64,000 bases of DNA from CAIWHR01 sp963734575 (GTDB lineage Bacteria; Pseudomonadota; Gammaproteobacteria; Burkholderiales; Casimicrobiaceae): NCBI GenBank assembly GCA_963734575.1, contig CAVTHT010000016.1, forward strand, positions 124,001-188,000, read 5' to 3'. Each line of letters begins with the position of its first letter. The stretch's first letter is position 1. The notes under the pieces were generated by a model. The model saw only the letters and a program-made list of their open reading frames with translations, had not been told where the DNA came from and made no database searches. Both the position numbers and the translations under genes were made by a program. Below, piece after piece: positions 63,843 through 64,000 of the stretch.

Positions 63843-63949
63843 GGCGGATCCTGATCGCGGTGCAGGCAAGTCTACTCGACCGGAGGGCGCATGAAGCGAG
63901 CCTGACCGTGCCGGTAGAATGCGGAAGTCCTCATCCCCGATCGTGCCCG

Positions 63950-64000
63950 ATGCGTCTCGCGCTCCTGCTGCACCTGCTCGCCGTCGTTTTCTGGATCGGC
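63950..64000 (+). CDS. start of a membrane protein (3' partial)
   Basis: Only 17 residues, MRLALLLHLLAVVFWIG, lie in the window. This looks like the first membrane helix of a CopD/DUF2269-type small integral membrane protein, whose first helix often reads LHLLxAVFWxG. Too short to be sure. Confidence 0.4.
   Translation, partial: MRLALLLHLLAVVFWIG

Overview
This window is high-GC DNA from what is most likely a betaproteobacterium (Burkholderiales-like). The signs are an adjacent aat-bpt pair, tricarboxylate-type (Bug) and Liv-type binding proteins, several FCD-type GntR regulators and CaiB/BaiF CoA-transferase catabolism. The base composition makes long antisense frames common, so those were ignored.

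Layout. (1) 1-6.0 kb: two overlapping multi-domain histidine kinases, the first with a tandem HAMP array cut by the window edge. (2) 6.1-12 kb: a small unknown gene, a TPR/GT41 glycosyltransferase, a membrane protein, then a worn stretch: a frameshifted SGNH hydrolase, a Bug fragment, a cysteine-less glutaredoxin-like protein and a frameshifted MDR dehydrogenase. (3) 12.3-19.5 kb: a secreted DUF3455 protein, then an odd cluster of a TIR-like protein (one frameshift), a 1074-residue protein ending in a type II secretion GspG-like calcium-loop module, a 74-residue repeat protein and a 508-residue protein with a caspase-fold-like His/Cys pair. I recognise no described system in this cluster; it is my best candidate for something new. 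(4) 19.9-33 kb: a co-directional catabolic locus with a GntR regulator, TRAP transporter (DctPQM), monooxygenase, PhyH dioxygenase, isocitrate/isopropylmalate-type dehydrogenase, SMP-30 lactonase, aconitase/isopropylmalate-isomerase-like subunits, SDR, HMG-CoA-lyase-like enzyme, family III CoA-transferase and hydroxypyruvate isomerase. It looks like uptake and stepwise breakdown of a hydroxy or branched organic acid.

(5) 33.1-60.9 kb looks like a catabolic island. A 1.07 kb repeat, carrying an IS481-type element and the 3' part of tRNA-Thr, occurs at both sides. The left copy stops in the tRNA anticodon loop; the right copy runs into the intact tRNA gene. A decayed tyrosine integrase lies at the right side, with a 27-bp repeat next to it and at the left side. 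The cargo is two amide/N-ring degradation modules. Module A has Liv transporter 1, a triple RidA protein and an ACMSD-like amidohydrolase on the minus strand; an 8-oxoguanine-deaminase-like enzyme and GntR; and an SDR, aminotransferase, alpha/beta hydrolase and N-carbamoyl-amidohydrolase-like enzyme on the plus strand. Module B is an 11-gene minus-strand operon from a promoter at about 58.28 kb: alpha/beta hydrolase, isochorismatase-type amidohydrolase, HpcH-type aldolase, PuuE-like deacetylase, Liv transporter 2, a small GatC/AtzG-like protein and an amidase.

(6) 60.9-64 kb: housekeeping DNA with tRNA-Thr, aat, bpt, a SRAP (YedK/HMCES) protein, a DUF697-like protein and the start of a membrane protein.

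About 14 protein genes need one or more 1-2 nt shifts to read through. They cluster at 9.5-12 kb and 25.4-30 kb. Whether this is real decay or sequence error cannot be told from the window alone.
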